A stretch of 64,000 nucleotides of DNA from Acetobacterium sp. (GCF_030652775.1 NZ_JAUSPS010000063.1:45668-109667); one strand, 5' to 3'; shown: positions 35,551 through 44,449, numbered from the stretch's first letter. The notes: a model not told the origin generated them from the letters alone. Translations and numbers: made by a program.

Positions 35551-36819
35551 CTAGTTCATGCGGCTGACGAAGTCAGAGTAAGCTTCAATTCCGTGTTCAT
35601 GAACGTCAAGGCCTTCAATTTCAACAACTTTTTCAACCCGCAGACCGACGGTTTTCTTAAGACCATAGAAGAGTAGGAAAGAAGTACCCAAAGTCCAGGC
35701 AGCAACTGAAACCACACCGATAGCCTGGACAGTTAATAAATCAATTCCGCCACCGTATAATAAGCCAAGAATAGCATCTTCGGTGCCAGGCAGATAGTTT
35801 GCAAATATACCAACCAGTAAGGTACCAGCAACACCATTCATACAGTGAACGCCAATGGCACCAACCGGATCATCAATTTTCAGCTTTTGATCGATGAAAG
35901 GGATCCCGAAGGTGATGATCAAACCGGCGATAATGCCGATCACGATAGCGCCCCAGATGGTCACAACCAGACATCCGGCCGTGATGGCGACTAGTCCGCC
36001 AAGGACACCATTAAGGGTCATTGAAATATCTGGTTTTTTGTAACGCGCCCAGGTCAGGAACATAACCGTTAATCCGCCAGCGGCGGCAGCCAGGTTGGTG
36101 GTCATGGCAATATGGCCAATATCTAAATTAACAGCCAGGGTACTACCACAGTTAAATCCGAACCATGCAAACCAGAGAATGAAGACTCCCAGCGCACCTA
36201 AGGTCAAACTATGACCAGGTATGGCGTTAGCTTTGCCATCTTTGTTATATTTACCAATCCGGGGGCCAACCAGGATGGCACCCATTAAAGCAGTCCAGCC
36301 ACCAACGGAGTGAACAACAGTCGAACCGGCAAAGTCAACAAATCCCATCGTGCTTAGGAATCCGCCGCCCCATGCCCAGTGTCCAACAACCGGGTAAATA
36401 ACCAGGCTGACAAAGGCTGAAATCACACAGTAAACCGAGAATTTGGTTCGTCCAGCTACAGCACCAGAGACAATGGTAGCAGCAGTGGCGCAAAAGACCG
36501 TCTGGAAAAAGATAAACAATTCGGGTGTGACGGCTTCAAAAGCCGAAACGTTGGTCAGATTTTCGGGATTGAAGAAGCCACCCATCCCGATGAAGCCACC
36601 CACATCTGGACCAAACATAAAAGCAAAACCAAAACAGAAGAATAAGATTGAACCAATCATGAAATCGACAAAGTTTTTCATGATAATGTTCCCGGCATTT
36701 TTAGCCCGGGTAAAGCCAGTTTCAACCATTGCAAAGCCAGCCTGCATAAAGAAGACCAGTACTGCCGCCAAAAATACCCAGACAATATCGATATATTGTT
36801 GTAGTGCTAATAATTCCAT
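35551..36819 (-). CDS. amt: ammonium transporter
   Basis: Amt/MEP/Rh channel of 422 residues with about eleven TM helices. Pore histidines are in TVVHSVGGWTALMGA and AIGVHCMNGVAG; the family start FFMQAGFAMVETGFTRAKN is intact. It is the last gene of the glnN-glnB-amt group and follows glnB, whose PII product normally blocks the channel under ammonium excess. A terminator/antiterminator leader lies just upstream. Confidence 0.96.
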   Translation of the reverse strand: MELLALQQYIDIVWVFLAAVLVFFMQAGFAMVETGFTRAKNAGNIIMKNFVDFMIGSILFFCFGFAFMFGPDVGGFIGMGGFFNPENLTNVSAFEAVTPELFIFFQTVFCATAATIVSGAVAGRTKFSVYCVISAFVSLVIYPVVGHWAWGGGFLSTMGFVDFAGSTVVHSVGGWTALMGAILVGPRIGKYNKDGKANAIPGHSLTLGALGVFILWFAWFGFNCGSTLAVNLDIGHIAMTTNLAAAAGGLTVMFLTWARYKKPDISMTLNGVLGGLVAITAGCLVVTIWGAIVIGIIAGLIITFGIPFIDQKLKIDDPVGAIGVHCMNGVAGTLLVGIFANYLPGTEDAILGLLYGGGIDLLTVQAIGVVSVAAWTLGTSFLLFYGLKKTVGLRVEKVVEIEGLDVHEHGIEAYSDFVSRMN

Positions 36820-36896
36820 AATAATAACCTCTCTCGTTAAATTGAATCAGATAAATTAAATCATATAAATAGAAGTGAAGTAATCAATGCGGGTAT

Positions 36897-36947
36897 AAAA
36901 AAAGAAGACAGCTTTAACATTTCATTAAAACCTATCTCCTTTGATAG
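36897..36947 (-). promoter_or_regulatory. attenuator of amt: terminator competing with a hexaloop hairpin
   Basis: On the minus strand GGAGATAGGTTT and AAAGCTGTCTTC form a 12 bp stem with one mismatch and some G-U pairs, followed by seven T (terminator). Its left arm overlaps a second hairpin, CTATC-AAAGGA-GATAG, whose six-base loop has A at position 1 and G at position 4, the hallmark of ANTAR protein targets. The two structures exclude each other, so binding to the hexaloop hairpin would allow read-through into amt. Confidence 0.65.
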
Positions 36948-36971
36948 CTTAGATTACTTTTTCGCTTCATA

Positions 36972-37313
36972 TTATATTGCATCAACGCCGTGATCACCGG
37001 TACGAATTCGAATAACATCGGCAACATCGTACACGAAAATTTTTCCGCCGCCAATTTCATCATCAGCTGCCAGACGGTCTTTGATGATTTTAATAATAAT
37101 TCCCGCTGTTTCGGCATCAGTTACTGTTTCCACCTTGATTTTCGGCAGAAAGTTTACGGTGTAGGCCGTCCCGCGATAGGATTTCTGATAACCCTTCTGG
37201 TTTCCGTATCCCATAATATTGGTGATCATCATCCCCTGAACATCACAAGTATTGAGGATTTCTTTCAGGTCTTCCAGTCTTTCGGGTTTAATGACTATTT
37301 CTAGCTTTTTCAT
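36972..37313 (-). CDS. glnB: nitrogen regulatory protein P-II
   Basis: PII signal protein of 113 residues. It has the T-loop GYGNQKGYQKSYRGTAYTVN with Tyr at the position equivalent to Tyr51, the B-loop GGGKIFVYDV and the C-loop IRTGDHG. It senses 2-oxoglutarate and ATP/ADP and would bind Amt. An AGGAGG site precedes the start. It lies between glnN and amt, the usual pairing for control of ammonium uptake. Confidence 0.95.
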   Translation of the reverse strand: MKKLEIVIKPERLEDLKEILNTCDVQGMMITNIMGYGNQKGYQKSYRGTAYTVNFLPKIKVETVTDAETAGIIIKIIKDRLAADDEIGGGKIFVYDVADVIRIRTGDHGVDAI

Positions 37314-37502
37314 ATGAACCTCCTTATAGTTTTACATGAATGGATAATTGGGGGGAGGGGTATAAACCCCGACCCCGATTATTTTTGTTAAAGTGTAGCA
37401 AGCGACTTTGACGAGAAAGCTCGCTTTCGCAGGCAAAGACATTTGCTGCACAATCAGACGAGCGTAATGAAACGAGCGAGTTCTGATTGGTTGGTTTTTT
37501 AA
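37314..37502. other. glnN-glnB intergenic region with inverted repeats
   Basis: This 189 base stretch contains AATCAGA...TCTGATT around two ACGAGCG copies (about 37451-37488) and a GACGAGAAAGCTCGC-type imperfect palindrome (about 37409-37430). No T-run follows on the minus strand, so these are not clear terminators. They could be mRNA stability elements or a dispersed repeat. Confidence 0.4.
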
Positions 37503-39602
37503 TTATACGTAGAATAAGATATCTTCGTAGGTTGGGAATGGCCAGTATTTTTCAGCAACGATTTCTTCAAGCGAATCAGCTGCCACTCGCAGAGTTTCCA
37601 TGGCCGGAATAATTTTTTCACAGGAATAGTTAGCTTCGGCCTGAGCGGAGTCACAATCCTTAATACTGGCAAGGGTAGCGTCGAGAACATCAATAGCTTT
37701 GATCAGCTCGCCAGAAAGTTTAGATAATCTTTCGACCAGGGTTGATTCTGCTGAAAGGTCGATGCCATCGCCACAGGCTTTCTTAGCAATCAGGGTATCA
37801 ACGACCTCTTTGGTGTAGGTAACCACAGCCGGTGAGATTTCACGCTTAGCCAGGTTTAACATCGTCAAGGCTTCGATGTTGATTGTTTTGATATACTCTT
37901 CTAAATGAATTTCATATCGTGATTCCATTTCCGCAGGAGTAAAGATATTGTGTCGTTCAAAAAGGGAAACGTTCTTTTCAGAAGTAAATTCAGCCAGCGC
38001 TTCTGGTGTGGTTTTTAAGTTTGGCAGACCGCGGCGGGCAGCTTCTTCAACCCATTCGTCAGAGTAGTTATTGCCATTAAAGACGATACTCTTACATTCT
38101 TTAACCGTATTTTGAAGCAAGGCATCCAGTGCTGTATCAAAATCGTCGGCTTTTTCCAGGATATCCGCATAGTCTTTTAAGACATCCGCAACAATCGTAT
38201 TAATGGTAATATTCGGGCCGGAAATCGACTGGTTTGATCCCAGCATTCTAAACTCAAATTTGTTTCCGGTAAAAGCAAAGGGGGAGGTTCGGTTTCGGTC
38301 GGTAGCATCAATGATAAATTTCGGTAAGCTGTTAACCCCAAGTTCCATGACCAGATCTTTTGCCGCAGAAACTGGTTTGCCAGTTTCGATCGATTTTAAA
38401 GCAGCCGTTAATTGTTCACCCAGGAAAACGGAAACAATCGCTGGCGGTGCTTCGTTGGCGCCCAGACGGTGATCATTGCCGGCACTGGCAACGGTAATTC
38501 GCAGCATTTCGCTGTATTTATAAACCGCTTCGATAACAGCGCAAAGGAACAGCAGGAATTGCTTGTTTTCGACCGGATTCTGGCCCGGCTCCAATAAGTT
38601 TTCGCCGGTGTTGGTGGACATTGAGAAATTATTGTGTTTTCCTGATCCATTGACAAAATCAAATGGTTTTTCATGCAATAGACAAGCCAGATCATGACGG
38701 TAAGCAACCCGTTGCATGAATTCCATAATTAACTGGTTGTTGTCGGTGGCAATGTTGGTGTTTGTAAAAATAGGAGCCAGCTCATGTTGCGCCGGAGCAA
38801 CTTCATTGTGTCGCGTTTTAGAAGCGATCCCCAGGCTCCATAAGTCTTGATCCAGATCAGCCATATAAGCGGCAACACGACCGCGAATTTTACCAAAATA
38901 ATGTGTTTCCATTTCCTGGCCTTTGGGTGGTTTGGCACCAAATAAGGTGCGGCCGGAAAGGATCAAGTCCTTACGTTTTTTATACATTTCCCGTTCGATC
39001 AGGAAGTATTCCTGTTCGGCACCAATGGTGGAGGTTACTTTTTTGACATCGTCTTTTCCAAACAGTTTCAAAATACGAACGGCATGCGTATTGAGGGACT
39101 GCATCGATCGTAACAGTGGTGTTTTTTTATCAAGTACTTCGCCAGAGTAGGAACAGAAAATGGTCGGAATATAAAGGGTCGTTCCTTTAATAAAAGCATA
39201 GGATGTTGGATCCCAGGCGGTATAGCCGCGGGCTTCAAAGGTTGCCCGAAGTCCGCCGGAAGGGAAAGAAGAAGCATCCGGTTCGCCTTTAATTAATTCT
39301 TTACCGGAGAATTCCATAATAACCTTACCGTCTTCAGTTGGGTTGATAAAAGCATCATGCTTTTCAGCAGTGATACCGGTCATTGGCTGGAACCAGTGCG
39401 TATAATGAGTCGCACCCAATTCTAAAGCCCAATCTTTCATGGCATTTGCCACAACTTCAGCAACGTTTTCTTCTAGAGGTAAATCCTCTTTCATTGTTTT
39501 TAACAGCGAAGCATAAATATGTTTTGGTAAGCGCTTGCGCATCACTCCCGAGTTAAAAACTTTTGATCCGAAAAGTTCGGATACATTTTCACTAATTGGC
39601 AC
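37503..39602 (-). CDS. glnN: glutamine synthetase type III
   Basis: GSIII of 699 residues, the large form found in anaerobes and Bacteroides. It makes glutamine from glutamate, ammonia and ATP. Catalytic-domain motifs are [36 protein letters not shown] and the late region [19 protein letters not shown]-terminal [11 protein letters not shown] and the length fit the family. Start ATG 39602 has AGGAGG upstream. The long leader carries an attenuator. It heads the glnN-glnB-amt group on the minus strand. Confidence 0.97.
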   Translation of the reverse strand: MPISENVSELFGSKVFNSGVMRKRLPKHIYASLLKTMKEDLPLEENVAEVVANAMKDWALELGATHYTHWFQPMTGITAEKHDAFINPTEDGKVIMEFSGKELIKGEPDASSFPSGGLRATFEARGYTAWDPTSYAFIKGTTLYIPTIFCSYSGEVLDKKTPLLRSMQSLNTHAVRILKLFGKDDVKKVTSTIGAEQEYFLIEREMYKKRKDLILSGRTLFGAKPPKGQEMETHYFGKIRGRVAAYMADLDQDLWSLGIASKTRHNEVAPAQHELAPIFTNTNIATDNNQLIMEFMQRVAYRHDLACLLHEKPFDFVNGSGKHNNFSMSTNTGENLLEPGQNPVENKQFLLFLCAVIEAVYKYSEMLRITVASAGNDHRLGANEAPPAIVSVFLGEQLTAALKSIETGKPVSAAKDLVMELGVNSLPKFIIDATDRNRTSPFAFTGNKFEFRMLGSNQSISGPNITINTIVADVLKDYADILEKADDFDTALDALLQNTVKECKSIVFNGNNYSDEWVEEAARRGLPNLKTTPEALAEFTSEKNVSLFERHNIFTPAEMESRYEIHLEEYIKTINIEALTMLNLAKREISPAVVTYTKEVVDTLIAKKACGDGIDLSAESTLVERLSKLSGELIKAIDVLDATLASIKDCDSAQAEANYSCEKIIPAMETLRVAADSLEEIVAEKYWPFPTYEDILFYV

Positions 39603-39800
39603 GTGTGTTTCCTCCTAAAATATAATTTGTATAATTATAACATATATGGCACCATTGTCAGATATGTTAAAATAAAAGCCAAGCAAAATCAAATCGAAGG
39701 TTTTACTCATTTAACTGAATACCTTCTTTCTGACAAGTTATAATTGTTCAGATGATGAATCATATCTGAAAAGATCGATAGCTGATTTTTGAAAGTGGCT

Positions 39801-39870
39801 AAAAAAAAAGCGCCTCAGAAAGTTGTCATTACACTTTCAAAGCACCATTGCTATCGCCACTCTCGAGGCA
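39801..39870 (-). promoter_or_regulatory. attenuator of glnN: two hexaloop hairpins against a terminator (ANTAR-type)
   Basis: On the minus strand two hexaloops with A at 1 and G at 4 occur 13 bases apart: AATGGT (39844-39849) closed by a weak AGC/GCT stem, and AATGAC (39825-39830) closed by GAAAGT-T/AACTTTC with one bulged G. The right arm of the second hairpin is also part of a longer stem, GCCTCGAGAGT with ACTTTC-T-GAGGC, that runs into GC and nine T. That is a terminator excluded by the hairpins, the ANTAR antitermination layout. Confidence 0.72.
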
Positions 39871-39894
39871 GTTATCACTATTTAATTTAAACTT

Positions 39895-39923
39895 ATTATA
39901 GACGATGAAAAGGCTCTTGTAAA
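39895..39923 (-). promoter_or_regulatory. glnN promoter
   Basis: Minus-strand TTTACA and TATAAT with 17 bp spacing. Transcription would begin about 15-20 bases before the attenuator, leaving a leader of about 285 bases. Confidence 0.88.
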
Positions 39924-39982
39924 GCAAAATTTACAATAAATTTCATGTAATGGTTATCATTTTGTAAAGGGAGCGGGAGTGA

Positions 39983-40011
39983 TTTACAAAAACGAAGGCC
40001 TGCGATATAAT
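39983..40011 (+). promoter_or_regulatory. promoter of the small Nif11-like gene
   Basis: TTTACA and a perfect TATAAT, 17 bp apart, on the plus strand, divergent from the glnN promoter about 60 bp away. Confidence 0.85.
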
Positions 40012-40094
40012 ATGAATAGCAACGATAACAAAGAATATTCGGGATTTATGTCTGGCAAACGCCTAATATTATTTAATATGAGAGGAAAATAAAA

Positions 40095-40322
40095 ATGAGT
40101 ATTAAATTTGAAATGGATGAAGAAAAACATGTCAAGGTACTGGATGCCCTATTAGGAGATGCAGATTTGATGATGGCTTTAAATGCCGTCGAAGACTTTG
40201 AAGCTGGCTATCGGCTGGTGGCTGAACGGGTGCCGGGATTAACCCTTGAGGAATTTGCCGGTTCGATGGAGATGTTGAGACAAATAGTCATGGCTCAAAT
40301 GGAAAAAGGCCCGGTACAATAA
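40095..40322 (+). CDS. small Nif11-like protein
   Basis: 75 residues, helical and acidic, with VLDALLGDADLMMALNAV and LVAERVPGLTLEEF, which resembles the Nif11 leader/protein pattern (short helix, D-x-x-L, then a (L/F)-T-x-E-E-(F/L) motif). There is no Gly-Gly cleavage site or Cys-rich core, so it is not an obvious peptide precursor. It has its own strong promoter, a GAGAGG site and a terminator, and lies between two glutamine synthetase genes. A role in nitrogen control is only a guess. Confidence 0.55.
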   Translation: MSIKFEMDEEKHVKVLDALLGDADLMMALNAVEDFEAGYRLVAERVPGLTLEEFAGSMEMLRQIVMAQMEKGPVQ

Positions 40323-40342
40323 GGGATCCTGCTAAATCTACG

Positions 40343-40377
40343 AAAAACCCTTTAACCTGAAAGTTTAGAGGGTTTTT
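40343..40377 (+). terminator. rho-independent terminator
   Basis: AAAAACCCT...AGGGTTTTT stem with an inner TTAAC/GTTTA pairing, then TTTTT, ending the small gene. Confidence 0.85.
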
Positions 40378-40514
40378 AGCGGTAAATTGAAATTGAAAAC
40401 CTTGTCAGAAAAAATAAGCTAAAAAAAAATTGAAACCTTAACAGAAATATGTTTTAATAATAGAACTACACAGCAAGTACATTGTATACAGAAAATAGAA
40501 TAAGAACAGTTACT

Positions 40515-40587
40515 AAAGAACAAAGGCGTTCGATCCTCCTGAAATATTTTTATTGCAGAGGGGGTCATTTAGCATGTTCTTTTTTTG
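40515..40587 (+). terminator. long-stem terminator-like structure upstream of glnA
   Basis: AAAGAACA (40515-40522) pairs with TGTTCTTT (40575-40582), with an inner GATCCTCC/GGGGGTC stem, and a T-run follows. It may stop read-through or belong to a glnA leader. The rest of the gap to glnA holds a TATAAT at 40641 and no clear gene. Confidence 0.5.
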
Positions 40588-40802
40588 TTGGTTTGGTCGG
40601 CAATGGTGTAAAATATCGTGAATGATCAGGAAAATGGGTATATAATAATACAAACTCCCAAGTCTGATAAGGCCGGTATCAATAATGATCGTAATTTTAA
40701 ATAATAACAGGATTAATTTAAAGAAGCAGCACCAATAGCGTAATACCATAAAGATAGAAATTATTAAATGCTGTTTCTGATTAAAATAAGTGGAGGTTTA
40801 GG

Positions 40803-42131
40803 ATGAGCTTAGCGAAAAATATAATTGAAGCGATGAAATTTATTGAAGCGAATGATGTGAAATTTATTCGGCTTCAGTTTTGTGATCTCTTTGGACAAAA
40901 TCGGAACATTGCCATTACGGCAATGCAAATGGAACGGGCTCTGGCCAGCGGGATTCCCTTTGATGCTTCGTTAGTGGTGGGATTTTCAGAATCCCGGGAC
41001 ACCGATCTGGTCTTGTTTCCCGATATCAGTACCATTCAGCTCTTACCCTGGCGTCCCCAACAAGGGAAGGTCGCTCGAATTCTCTGTGATATCAAATATC
41101 CCAATGGGGATATTTTTGAAGCGGACAGTCGCTATATCTTAAAGGAAACCATCAATCGGGCTAAGGCTCTGGGGTATGAATTTAACACCAGCGCAGAATG
41201 CGAGTTTTATCTGTTCAAACAGGATGAAAACGGCGATCCCACGACTATTCCCACTGATCAGGCCGGTTATTTTGATTTGGCGCCTTATGATCGGGGCGAA
41301 AACACCCGCCGGGAAATTTGTCTGACCCTGGAGGATATGGGCTTTGAAATCGAAAGCTCGCGGCATGAAGCCGGTCGGGGACAGCACGAAATAGATTTTA
41401 AATACGACGATGCCCTGTCGGCAGCAGATAAGATCATGACCTTTAAAACAGTGGTCAAAACGGTAGCGCAGCGAAATGGCGTACATGCGTCATTTTTGCC
41501 AAAACCGCTGATGGAAGAACCGGGCAGTGGGATGCACATTCATGTGTCGCTGCTAAAAGACGGACAGGATGTTTTTGAAAATAAGGATGGCATTCTGGGC
41601 GAAGAAGCGCGGCAATTTATGGCCGGCGTGCTGGCTCATGTTAAAGGCATGACGGCCATTGCCAATCCCCTGGTTAACAGCTATAAACGCTTAACTGGTG
41701 GCAAGGAAGCGCCCCGCCATATCGGCTGGGGTTTTGGAAACCGGTCACCGCTGATCCGGATACCCTTGGAATCCGATGAATATTATCGCTTTGAACTGCG
41801 CGGGCCAGATCCCACCTGTAATCCCTACCTGACCTTTGCCATTATCCTGGCGGCAGGTCTTGAAGGGATTGAAAAGAAGCTGGTGTTGATGGACGAATTA
41901 AAACTGGATGAAGATGAAATAATAAAAGATCCTTTGGCGGTCAAAAACATTCAGGAGCTGCCAATCACCTTAATGGATGCTCTGACGGAAATGGACGCCG
42001 ACCCGTTAATTAAAACCGTGTTGGGAGAAAACCTGGCCGAAAAATACATTGAACTGAAAACAGCGGAATGGATGGACTATATTAAAACCGTTCACCCCTG
42101 GGAAATTGATCGCTACCTCTTAACTTATTAA
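40803..42131 (+). CDS. glnA: glutamine synthetase type I
   Basis: GSI of 442 residues, the Firmicute GSI-alpha length. Motifs in order: the N-terminal RLQFCDLFG, DPTCNPYLTF, EFYLFK acid site, GRGQHEIDFKY, FLPKPL, GSGMHIHVS, KRLTGGKEAPRHIGWG and RIP ... RFELRGPDPT. There is no Tyr adenylylation insert like GSI-beta. GGAGG precedes the ATG. The ANTAR regulator gene follows 35 bases after its stop, as in the clostridial glnA-nitR pairs. Confidence 0.95.
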   Translation: MSLAKNIIEAMKFIEANDVKFIRLQFCDLFGQNRNIAITAMQMERALASGIPFDASLVVGFSESRDTDLVLFPDISTIQLLPWRPQQGKVARILCDIKYPNGDIFEADSRYILKETINRAKALGYEFNTSAECEFYLFKQDENGDPTTIPTDQAGYFDLAPYDRGENTRREICLTLEDMGFEIESSRHEAGRGQHEIDFKYDDALSAADKIMTFKTVVKTVAQRNGVHASFLPKPLMEEPGSGMHIHVSLLKDGQDVFENKDGILGEEARQFMAGVLAHVKGMTAIANPLVNSYKRLTGGKEAPRHIGWGFGNRSPLIRIPLESDEYYRFELRGPDPTCNPYLTFAIILAAGLEGIEKKLVLMDELKLDEDEIIKDPLAVKNIQELPITLMDALTEMDADPLIKTVLGENLAEKYIELKTAEWMDYIKTVHPWEIDRYLLTY

Positions 42132-42166
42132 TCAGAAAAAACTTAAAAAGGCAGGAGGTGAAGGGG

Positions 42167-42739
42167 ATGAGCAGCGTATTATTGGTATGTAAACAAGATG
42201 ACGTCATCCGTGGGTTGGCCGATATTTTACGCCCGATGAATTTTCAATTAATTGACTCGGCCAATTCGGCCGCCGAAGGCCGGCGGCGACTTCAGGAAAT
42301 TGAATATGATCTGGTGATCGTGAACACCCCTTTAGGTGATGAATTCGGTGTCGATTTTGCCGTTGATATTCTGGAAAAATTCATGGTCGGCGTGATCCTG
42401 ATTGTCAAAAGCGAACTGGTCGATCACGTTGAAGAAAAACTGACCGATACAGCGGCGTTCGTGGTTCCTAAACCCCTGAACCGCCAGCTATTGGTTCAAA
42501 ATGTCCGCTTTGTTTGTCAGTCCCGGGAAAAAATCCAAAAGCTGCAAAGTCAGAACCAGGCCTTAAAAGCAAAAATCGATGACCTCGGGGTTGTCTATCG
42601 GGGAAAACTGTTCCTGATGGGGCATCTGGACATGACCGAAGATCAGGCTCACCGCTATATTCAAAAGAAGGCGATGGATATGCGGACATCGCCCCGAAAG
42701 GTCGCCGAACAGATTATCAAAACCTATGATAAAAAGTAG
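42167..42739 (+). CDS. ANTAR-domain antiterminator (NasT/NitR-like)
   Basis: Protein of 190 residues. An N-terminal receiver-like domain (about 1-115) is followed by a coiled coil (LQSQNQALKAKIDDL) and a C-terminal ANTAR RNA-binding domain (KLFLMGHLDMTEDQAHRYIQ, then KAMDMRTSPRKVAEQII). The expected phospho-Asp is Asn (LVIVNTPLG), so the receiver is probably not phosphorylated and must be controlled otherwise. ATG 42167 follows AGGAGG. Probable targets are the hexaloop leaders of glnN and amt (inference). Confidence 0.92.
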   Translation: MSSVLLVCKQDDVIRGLADILRPMNFQLIDSANSAAEGRRRLQEIEYDLVIVNTPLGDEFGVDFAVDILEKFMVGVILIVKSELVDHVEEKLTDTAAFVVPKPLNRQLLVQNVRFVCQSREKIQKLQSQNQALKAKIDDLGVVYRGKLFLMGHLDMTEDQAHRYIQKKAMDMRTSPRKVAEQIIKTYDKK

Positions 42740-42945
42740 CAGCAACAAATAATTATTAAATTGAGCTTCCTAACGAGAGAAACCCTTGTTATGAAGCTTT
42801 TTACATGATAAGCTTTAAGGATAGAGGATTGTTTTAAGGATAGAAGATTGTTTTAAGGGTAAAATGATTTAAACAGTGAAAAGAAAAAATGTAAACAATA
42901 TCATTGAAAAAAATAAAAATATGTGGAACAAATCGGATGGCTTTA

Positions 42946-42954
42946 TGTTATAAT
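42946..42954 (+). promoter_or_regulatory. extended -10 promoter of purA
   Basis: TGT followed by TATAAT about 155 bases upstream of purA, without a strong -35. The remainder of the gap 42740-42945 contains a short ATAGAAGATTGTTTTAAGG-like repeat (two copies near 42820-42860) and nothing coding. Confidence 0.55.
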
Positions 42955-43014
42955 GCTCTGGGAAAAAATGATCCCGTAAGTAGTTAAATAAAATAGTTAA
43001 AGATGCTAATAAGT

Positions 43015-43085
43015 GGTGTTCGATCAAAGCGCTCTGATAAAAATGGATGAAAATCCAGACGTGACAGAGGTGTTTCGGGTCTGAG
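43015..43085 (+). ncRNA. structured 5' leader of purA, unassigned
   Basis: An outer stem CGCTCTG/CAGAGGTG with one bulge encloses an asymmetric internal loop and a GAAA-capped hairpin TGGAT-GAAA-ATCCA. No T-run follows. It does not match the purine, ZTP or PRPP riboswitch patterns I know. It could be a regulatory RNA or a chance fold. Confidence 0.35.
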
Positions 43086-43108
43086 GTTGATGGAAGGAAT
43101 GAGAATAG

Positions 43109-44377
43109 ATGTCGATTTCTGTATTAGTTGGCGCCCAGTGGGGCGATGAAGGCAAAGGCAAAATGGTGGATTATTTCGCCAAACAGTCTGATTTAATTGT
43201 TCGGTTTCAAGGGGGCGACAACGCCGGTCATACGGTTATTAATGATTATGGGGTTTTCAAACTTCATTTAATTCCCTGCGGTGTTTTCAACAAAGATTGT
43301 CAATGTTTAATCGGAACAGGCATGGTTGTTAATCCGGATGTTTTACTTGAAGAAATGCAACAGATCAGCGACGCAAAGCTAAGTCTGGAAGGACTTAAAA
43401 TATCGGCAAAAGCTCATATCCTCATGCCTTATCATCAAAAACTGGATGAACTGATGGAAGCCAGCGGCGGCATTGGAACCACCAAGCGGGGCATCGGTCA
43501 AGCTTATGCTTATAAAGCGATGCGAAAAAACCTGCGCTTTGAAGATTTACTGAATCTTGACAATGCCAAAAAGAAACTAGAAACCATAATACCGGTGGTC
43601 AATGATCAAATGGCTTCCTATAAGATAGAACCTTACACGGTGGAAGCGCTATTTGCAAAATGCGAATTCTGGGCAAAAACCTTTAGCCATATGATTGTCA
43701 ATCCGGTTGGCTATTTACATGATATGATTGATGCGGATAAAAATATTCTTTTCGAGGGTCAATTGGGAGCCATGAAAGATATTGATCTGGGGATTTTCCC
43801 CTATGTTACCTCATCCAACCCGATTGCCGCTTATGCAGCAGTCAGCGGCGGCTTTCCGGCCAAAAAAATTAATAAGGTCATTGGCGTGGCAAAAGCCTTT
43901 TCCAGTGCCGTGGGAGCCGGTCCCTTTCCGACCGAAGAGTTTGGTGGCACCATTGATATCCTGCGGGGCACCGGCGAAAAACCGGATGATGAGTTTGGCG
44001 CCCGAACGGGTCGATCCCGTCGCTTAGGCTGGATTGATATCCCGGTACTGAAATATACTCATGCCATTAACGGCTATGATGAATTGGCCTTATGCAAAAT
44101 TGATAAGCTGGATGATCTGCCGGAGATTAAAATCTGTGTCGATTATAAATTAGATGGCAAATTAGTAAAAAGCTTTCCCAATACCGAAGACCTGGAACGG
44201 GTCGAACCGGTTTATATAACCCTTCCTGGTTGGATGAGTGATACGACTGGGATCCGACGACTGGAAGATTTACCAGAGAATGCCAAAAAATACATTAAAA
44301 CAATTGAAGACTTGGTTGGAACAACCATTGCCTATGTCGGTGTTGGTCCCGATCGAGAGGACTTAGCAATTCGATAA
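43109..44377 (+). CDS. purA: adenylosuccinate synthetase
   Basis: Enzyme of 422 residues joining IMP and aspartate with GTP, the first committed step to AMP. It has GAQWGDEGKGK, the NAGHT loop (GGDNAGHT), the IMP site GTTKRGIGQAY, and GARTGRSRRLGW. Length and order are normal. A short leader with a possible structure precedes it, and a terminator follows, so it is monocistronic. carAB follows independently. Confidence 0.97.
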   Translation: MSISVLVGAQWGDEGKGKMVDYFAKQSDLIVRFQGGDNAGHTVINDYGVFKLHLIPCGVFNKDCQCLIGTGMVVNPDVLLEEMQQISDAKLSLEGLKISAKAHILMPYHQKLDELMEASGGIGTTKRGIGQAYAYKAMRKNLRFEDLLNLDNAKKKLETIIPVVNDQMASYKIEPYTVEALFAKCEFWAKTFSHMIVNPVGYLHDMIDADKNILFEGQLGAMKDIDLGIFPYVTSSNPIAAYAAVSGGFPAKKINKVIGVAKAFSSAVGAGPFPTEEFGGTIDILRGTGEKPDDEFGARTGRSRRLGWIDIPVLKYTHAINGYDELALCKIDKLDDLPEIKICVDYKLDGKLVKSFPNTEDLERVEPVYITLPGWMSDTTGIRRLEDLPENAKKYIKTIEDLVGTTIAYVGVGPDREDLAIR

Positions 44378-44390
44378 ATGTGCTAAATTG

Positions 44391-44424
44391 AAATACCTGG
44401 TTGCTTGCAATCAGGTATTTTTTG
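44391..44424 (+). terminator. rho-independent terminator
   Basis: AAATACCTG-TTGC pairs with GCAA-CAGGTATTT, then a T-run, between purA and carA. Confidence 0.9.
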
Positions 44425-44449
44425 AAAATAACTAATACGGAGGTAAACA

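Noticed and set aside
39801..39870. glnN leader as a fluoride or glutamine riboswitch
   Set aside because: Some GGCGAT and AATGAC pieces resemble parts of the fluoride motif, but the pseudoknot arms and order do not fit; the twin-hexaloop model explains more.
40513..40749. 78-residue frame on the minus strand upstream of glnA
   Set aside because: Hydrophobic chance translation with no family, no good ribosome site, and it overlaps a terminator-like structure.
43015..43085. purA leader as a c-di-GMP (GEMM) riboswitch
   Set aside because: It has a similar GAAA-capped hairpin, but the required GACGCAAAGC and CAGGGTCTA segments are absent.
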